Assembly (NCBI GenBank): GCA_030668545.1
Contig: DAOUTT010000068.1
Coordinates: 1-9,137, forward strand
DNA from: Anaerolineales bacterium
GTDB lineage: Bacteria; Chloroflexota; Anaerolineae; Anaerolineales; E44-bin32
Reading direction: 5' to 3'
DNA: 9,137 nt
The translations under genes were made by a program, and so were the position numbers. Shown one piece after another: positions 6,423 through 9,137 of this stretch. Numbering within the stretch: the first letter of the stretch is position 1; the number at the start of each line of letters is the position of its first letter. Below the pieces are notes generated by a model. The model ran no database searches, had not been told where the DNA came from, and saw only the letters and a program-made list of their open reading frames with translations.

Positions 6423-6857
6423 TTATTCAAACTTAAGTTTTTTAGGTTTCTGTGCACTATGAGGATGATCTTCCCCTCGATAGACTTTTAGCTTTGTCAT
6501 GAGCTTCCGGCCGTAACGATTATGCGGGATCATGCCCCAAACGGCTGAAGTGATTACGCGATCCGGGAACTTCTCCAATTGATTACGGAGTGTAATCGCC
6601 TTTAGGCCACCCGGGTAACCCGAATGGCGATAATAGATTTTCTGATCTAATTTCTTTCCCGTTACTGTCACTTGTTCACAATTTATAACAATGACAAAGT
6701 CTCCCAAATCAACGCCGGGCGTGTATTCGGGTTTACTTTTCCCTATCAGGACCTGAGCGATACGCGATGCCAGACGTCCAAGGTTCTCCCCTGCCGCGTC
6801 AACGACATACCAGTCTCGAGTTATATCATCGGGTTTTGGATAATACGTTTTCTGCAC
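6423..6857 (-). CDS. rplM: 50S ribosomal protein L13
   Basis: The 144-residue protein shows the full L13 pattern: DWYVVDAAGENLGRLAS (15-31), YTPGVDLGDFVIVIN (45-59), the YYRHSGYPGG segment (75-84) and the family signature VWGMIPHNRYGRKLMTKLKV (106-125). It is an early-assembling, 23S-rRNA-binding protein of the large subunit. The start is GTG at 6857, supported by AGGA 4 bases upstream and GGAG 9 bases upstream and by the conserved MQKTYYPK N terminus. The 83-base gap from truA could hold an internal promoter, but I see no clear -35/-10 pair and no recognisable L13 autoregulatory leader. Confidence 0.98.
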   Translation of the reverse strand: MQKTYYPKPDDITRDWYVVDAAGENLGRLASRIAQVLIGKSKPEYTPGVDLGDFVIVINCEQVTVTGKKLDQKIYYRHSGYPGGLKAITLRNQLEKFPDRVITSAVWGMIPHNRYGRKLMTKLKVYRGEDHPHSAQKPKKLKFE

Positions 6858-6940
6858 GCTTCCTACTCCTGCATTCCTTCGGTATCGATCTCTACTGCTT
6901 CAATGGCTTCCGCTTACACCGCCCCAAATTCCATGCGGTC

Positions 6941-7720
6941 TTATTCATATTTTACGCTGAGAAGGCACAACCCTTGTGCAGGCGCTAATCCGCCGTCCCA
7001 TTTTTGATTGGGGTTCTGCACCACAGCAAGAAGGTCGTCCATTTCCATCTTGCCATTCCCAACGGCCAACAGTGCAGATACCAGCCTTCGCACCATGTGG
7101 TAGAGAAAGGCATTAGCCTCAATCTCGAACCACATTTCATCATCCTGCAGATCCCAAGCTGCTTCAAAGATCTCCCGCACCGTGCTCCCCTCTGGTCGCG
7201 GTGCGCTACCAAAAGCGCCGAAATCTTTCTTGCCGACGATCATATCCGCAGCACGGTTCAACAATTTGATATCCACTTTGGCTCCGATGCGCCAGGCGTA
7301 GCGCTCTCGCAACGGATCCCGCATTTTATCAACGAATAGACTATAGCGGTAACGTCTGCTAACGGCTGAATAGCGCGGGTGAAAGTCTTTCTGTGCTAGC
7401 AAAGTCTTTCGGACAGCGATATCGTATGGCAGATTGGCGTTTATCGCCATACTGAGATTTTCGGGCGGGTGCTTCCACACAAGTTGGTAAGCGATAACCT
7501 GACCTCGTGCGTGCACACCGCTATCGGTTCGCCCGGCTGCTCTCAGGGAGCTCTCTCGCCATCCGATGGTCTGAAGTGCCTGCTCCAGTTCTCCTTGGAC
7601 GGTTCTCCGCCCGGAAGCCTGTCGCTGGAAACCCTCAAATTTTGTGCCGTCGTAAGCTACGATCGATTGGTAAGCTGCTAAAGACGGAGTTTCTTCCTGC
7701 CCCGTCACGGCCGGTTTCAT
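6941..7720 (-). CDS. truA: tRNA pseudouridine(38-40) synthase TruA
   Basis: This 259-residue enzyme converts uridines 38-40 of the anticodon stem-loop of many tRNAs to pseudouridine. The N-terminal strand YDGTKFEGFQRQ (23-34) is followed by the catalytic motif AAGRTDSGVHARGQV (61-75), where D66 is the catalytic aspartate. SRRYRYSLF (121-129) and FLYHMVRRLV (205-214) are the other family landmarks. The first 17 or so residues before the core strand are a short, non-conserved extension. The ATG at 7720 lies 6 bases after the rplQ stop with only a weak GG-rich ribosome binding site, so translation may be coupled to rplQ. In Firmicutes the energy-coupling-factor transporter genes usually sit between rplQ and truA; here they are absent. 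Confidence 0.97.
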   Translation of the reverse strand: MKPAVTGQEETPSLAAYQSIVAYDGTKFEGFQRQASGRRTVQGELEQALQTIGWRESSLRAAGRTDSGVHARGQVIAYQLVWKHPPENLSMAINANLPYDIAVRKTLLAQKDFHPRYSAVSRRYRYSLFVDKMRDPLRERYAWRIGAKVDIKLLNRAADMIVGKKDFGAFGSAPRPEGSTVREIFEAAWDLQDDEMWFEIEANAFLYHMVRRLVSALLAVGNGKMEMDDLLAVVQNPNQKWDGGLAPAQGLCLLSVKYE

Positions 7721-7726
7721 CCCAGC

Positions 7727-8104
7727 CTATTCTTCTACGAGTTCTAAGATGACCATCTCCGCTGAATCGCCGAGGCGTTGCCCGAGTTTAATAACTCGGG
7801 TGTATCCACCTGGTCGATCCACATAGCGCGGGGCGATATCATCAAAAAGCTTCATCACGATTTCGTTGTCATTCAACCGTGCGGACGCCAGGCGACGTGC
7901 GTGAACTGCTTTCGCTTCTCCCGCTTCGTTGCCCTTCTTCGCCAGCGTGATCAGCTTTTCCGCGCCGCCTCGCACTGCTGCTGCCTTTGCTTTGGTTGTT
8001 TTGATTCGCTCGTGACGAAAGAGATCTTTCATCAGATTCTTTCGCAACGCTATTCGATGGCCCTTTGACCGGCTTAATCTTTTACCTGCAACTTGGTGTC
8101 TCAT
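7727..8104 (-). CDS. rplQ: 50S ribosomal protein L17
   Basis: The 125-residue protein begins MRHQVAGKRLSRSKGHR, with RKNLMKDLFRHERIKTT (21-37) and the closing signature YTRVIKLGQRLGDSAEMVIL (101-120), all standard for L17 of the large ribosomal subunit, which binds 23S rRNA near the exit-tunnel side. The open frame runs further upstream, but that part overlaps the end of rpoA and is unrelated to L17. The ATG at 8104, 7 bases after the rpoA stop and with GAGGG upstream, is the true start. rplQ is cotranscribed with rpoA in most bacteria, and the tight spacing here supports that. Confidence 0.98.
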   Translation of the reverse strand: MRHQVAGKRLSRSKGHRIALRKNLMKDLFRHERIKTTKAKAAAVRGGAEKLITLAKKGNEAGEAKAVHARRLASARLNDNEIVMKLFDDIAPRYVDRPGGYTRVIKLGQRLGDSAEMVILELVEE

Positions 8105-8111
8105 CAATCCC

Positions 8112-9083
8112 TCACTCCGCCTCTTCCGCCTGCTCCGACTCTTCGTCAAGATAGCCCTTCTCAGACAAGCGCTCCTTGAGTTCGTCGAGGCTCTTCTCGC
8201 CGAAGTTGCGGATGGATAACATCGCTTCCTCACCCTTTTCGAGCATGTCAAGCACTTCACCGACGTTCGTAATTCCCGTTCGCTTGAGAGAGTTGAAAAC
8301 CCGTACTGTGAGGTCAAGGTTTTCAATGGGAATTTCATAAACCTCACTGGTAAGGCGAGTATCTTCCTCTTCCACCTCTGCGACCATCAGGCTCTCTTCT
8401 GTTACGCCGCTGATATCGCGTAGATGCGCCATGAGAATTTGCGCGCTGCGGCTTAATGCTTCCTCAGGCTTGATCGTGCCATCGGTCCAGATCTCGATAA
8501 CCAGCGAGTCATAGCTAGTATCCTGACCCACTCTGGCGCGCCCGATTTCGTAGTGCACCCGCCGTACTGGGTTGAAAATCGCATCCGTCGGGAGCTCTCC
8601 GATGGGTAGACGGCCGCGCTCATCAGAAGGGGAATACCCCCGTCCCCTCTCAACGTTCAGCTCGATTTCGAGATGTGCCTTATCGTCATCCACAGTGAAC
8701 AGATAGAGCTCCGGATTGACGATCTCCACTTCAGCGGGAGCGATGATGTCAGCCGCCGTTACAACGCCCTCACCTTTCACATCAAGGCGCAAGCGGGCAG
8801 ATTCGCCCTCGTGCAAGAAAAGGCGCAGTTTCTTGAAATTCAACATCAACTGCAGCACATCTTCACGGACGCCAGGAATGTCTGTGAATTCATGCGGAAT
8901 ATCCGTTATGCGTATGGAGCTTACCGCAGCGCCTTCCAGGGAACTTAACAGAATCCGTCGAAGAGCGTTGCCGACCGTAATGCCATATCCAGCCTCAAGA
9001 GGGCTGATCACGAATTTACTATAATTTTGAGCGATGGCTTCTCGTTCAATCTTCGGCATAACTAGGTTGGTGGTTATGACCAC
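8112..9083 (-). CDS. rpoA: DNA-directed RNA polymerase subunit alpha
   Basis: The 323-residue protein carries both alpha domains. The N-terminal dimerisation and beta/beta-prime contact domain shows the PLEAGYGITVGNALRRILLS core (28-47). A Glu-rich linker near 235-241 leads to the C-terminal domain from about 250 (ENLDLTVRVFNSLKRTGI), with R261 and N264 at the positions of E. coli R265 and N268 that bind promoter UP elements. IRNFGEKSLDELKERL (291-306) completes the helix-hairpin-helix. The acidic tail EESEQAEEAE is typical of longer alphas. The start is GTG at 9083, with GGAGGG 5 bases upstream; the internal ATG at 9059 has no ribosome binding site. The gene leads the rpoA-rplQ-truA unit here; rpsD is the usual upstream neighbour but is not visible. 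Confidence 0.98.
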   Translation of the reverse strand: MVITTNLVMPKIEREAIAQNYSKFVISPLEAGYGITVGNALRRILLSSLEGAAVSSIRITDIPHEFTDIPGVREDVLQLMLNFKKLRLFLHEGESARLRLDVKGEGVVTAADIIAPAEVEIVNPELYLFTVDDDKAHLEIELNVERGRGYSPSDERGRLPIGELPTDAIFNPVRRVHYEIGRARVGQDTSYDSLVIEIWTDGTIKPEEALSRSAQILMAHLRDISGVTEESLMVAEVEEEDTRLTSEVYEIPIENLDLTVRVFNSLKRTGITNVGEVLDMLEKGEEAMLSIRNFGEKSLDELKERLSEKGYLDEESEQAEEAE

Positions 9084-9088
9084 AATAT

Positions 9089-9094
9089 CCCTCC
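9089..9094 (-). promoter_or_regulatory. Ribosome binding site for rpoA
   Basis: Minus-strand GGAGGG with a 5-base spacer to the GTG at 9083. It decides the start in favour of the GTG over the ATG at 9059, whose upstream bases contain no Shine-Dalgarno match. Confidence 0.75.
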
Positions 9095-9117
9095 GCGACC
9101 CACGACCTTAGGAACGT

Positions 9118-9131
9118 ATCCGTGCACGGAT
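9118..9131. repeat. 14-bp perfect palindrome upstream of rpoA
   Basis: ATCCGTGCACGGAT is its own reverse complement and lies about 35 bases before the rpoA start. One perfect 14-bp palindrome in 9 kb is roughly what chance allows, and no T-run follows, so a regulatory role is only a possibility. The remaining bases to the window edge contain no recognisable end of an upstream gene. Confidence 0.3.
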
Positions 9132-9137
9132 CGATTA

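Noticed and set aside
6858..6940. L13 autoregulatory leader upstream of rplM
   Set aside because: The gap is only 83 bases, with just a weak 5-bp stem, and nothing resembles the known L13 leader; it cannot be claimed.
8105..8347. Upstream extension of the L17 reading frame to a possible start at 8347
   Set aside because: It overlaps the end of rpoA in another frame, shows no L17 similarity, and the ATG at 8104 has a ribosome binding site and the conserved MRHQ start.
1..9137. Mobile elements, CRISPR arrays, tRNA/rRNA genes, toxin-antitoxin or defence systems
   Set aside because: No transposase or integrase, no regularly spaced repeats, no tRNA-like cloverleaf and no recognisable two-gene defence or toxin unit was found on either strand. 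The CPBP gene alone is not enough to claim an immunity system.

Overview
The window is an ordinary piece of bacterial chromosome in which every supported gene lies on the minus strand, so it reads from right to left. The right half is the end of a ribosomal-protein/RNA-polymerase cluster in the order rpoA, rplQ, truA, rplM, rpsI. The gene order, the wording of L13 and S9, and the frequent GTG/TTG starts suggest a member of the Chloroflexota, perhaps Anaerolineae. That is inference from family knowledge; no search was run. No insertion sequence, phage gene, CRISPR array, rRNA or tRNA was seen, and every recognised gene reads through without a frameshift.

Right to left: rpoA (GTG start with a strong ribosome binding site) is followed within 7-8 bases by rplQ, then truA, in a tightly packed unit. 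After an 83-base gap comes rplM, then rpsI 65 bases further on. A GC-rich perfect 10-bp hairpin after rpsI probably ends or attenuates this ribosomal block. This part supplies the polymerase alpha subunit, two large-subunit proteins, one small-subunit protein and a tRNA pseudouridine synthase.

Next is a long mazG-type gene with an N-terminal tetrapyrrole-methylase-like domain and two MazG motif sets (nucleotide housecleaning). It is followed after 23 bases (or with a short overlap, depending on the start used) by a lipoprotein metallophosphoesterase of the purple acid phosphatase type. A terminator-shaped hairpin pointing along the plus strand covers the mazG stop.

The left third is a set of co-directional but loosely spaced accessory genes: a hemolysin III/TrhA-type seven-helix membrane protein with a possible leaderless start, a CPBP-family intramembrane protease-like protein that is visibly AT-richer than the core genes, a GNAT acetyltransferase, and the N-terminal 138 codons of an NAD(P)-binding dehydrogenase of the DUF1932 type, cut by the window edge. 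Their gaps of 73 to 276 bases suggest separate or loosely coupled transcription.

I found no clearly new biological system. The items most worth a second look are the plus-strand terminator-like hairpin at the end of mazG, the possible leaderless start of the hemolysin III gene, the AT-rich CPBP gene with a 276-base gap that may hold a decayed helix-turn-helix coding fragment, and several start codons where ribosome binding sites disagree with the longest reading frame.
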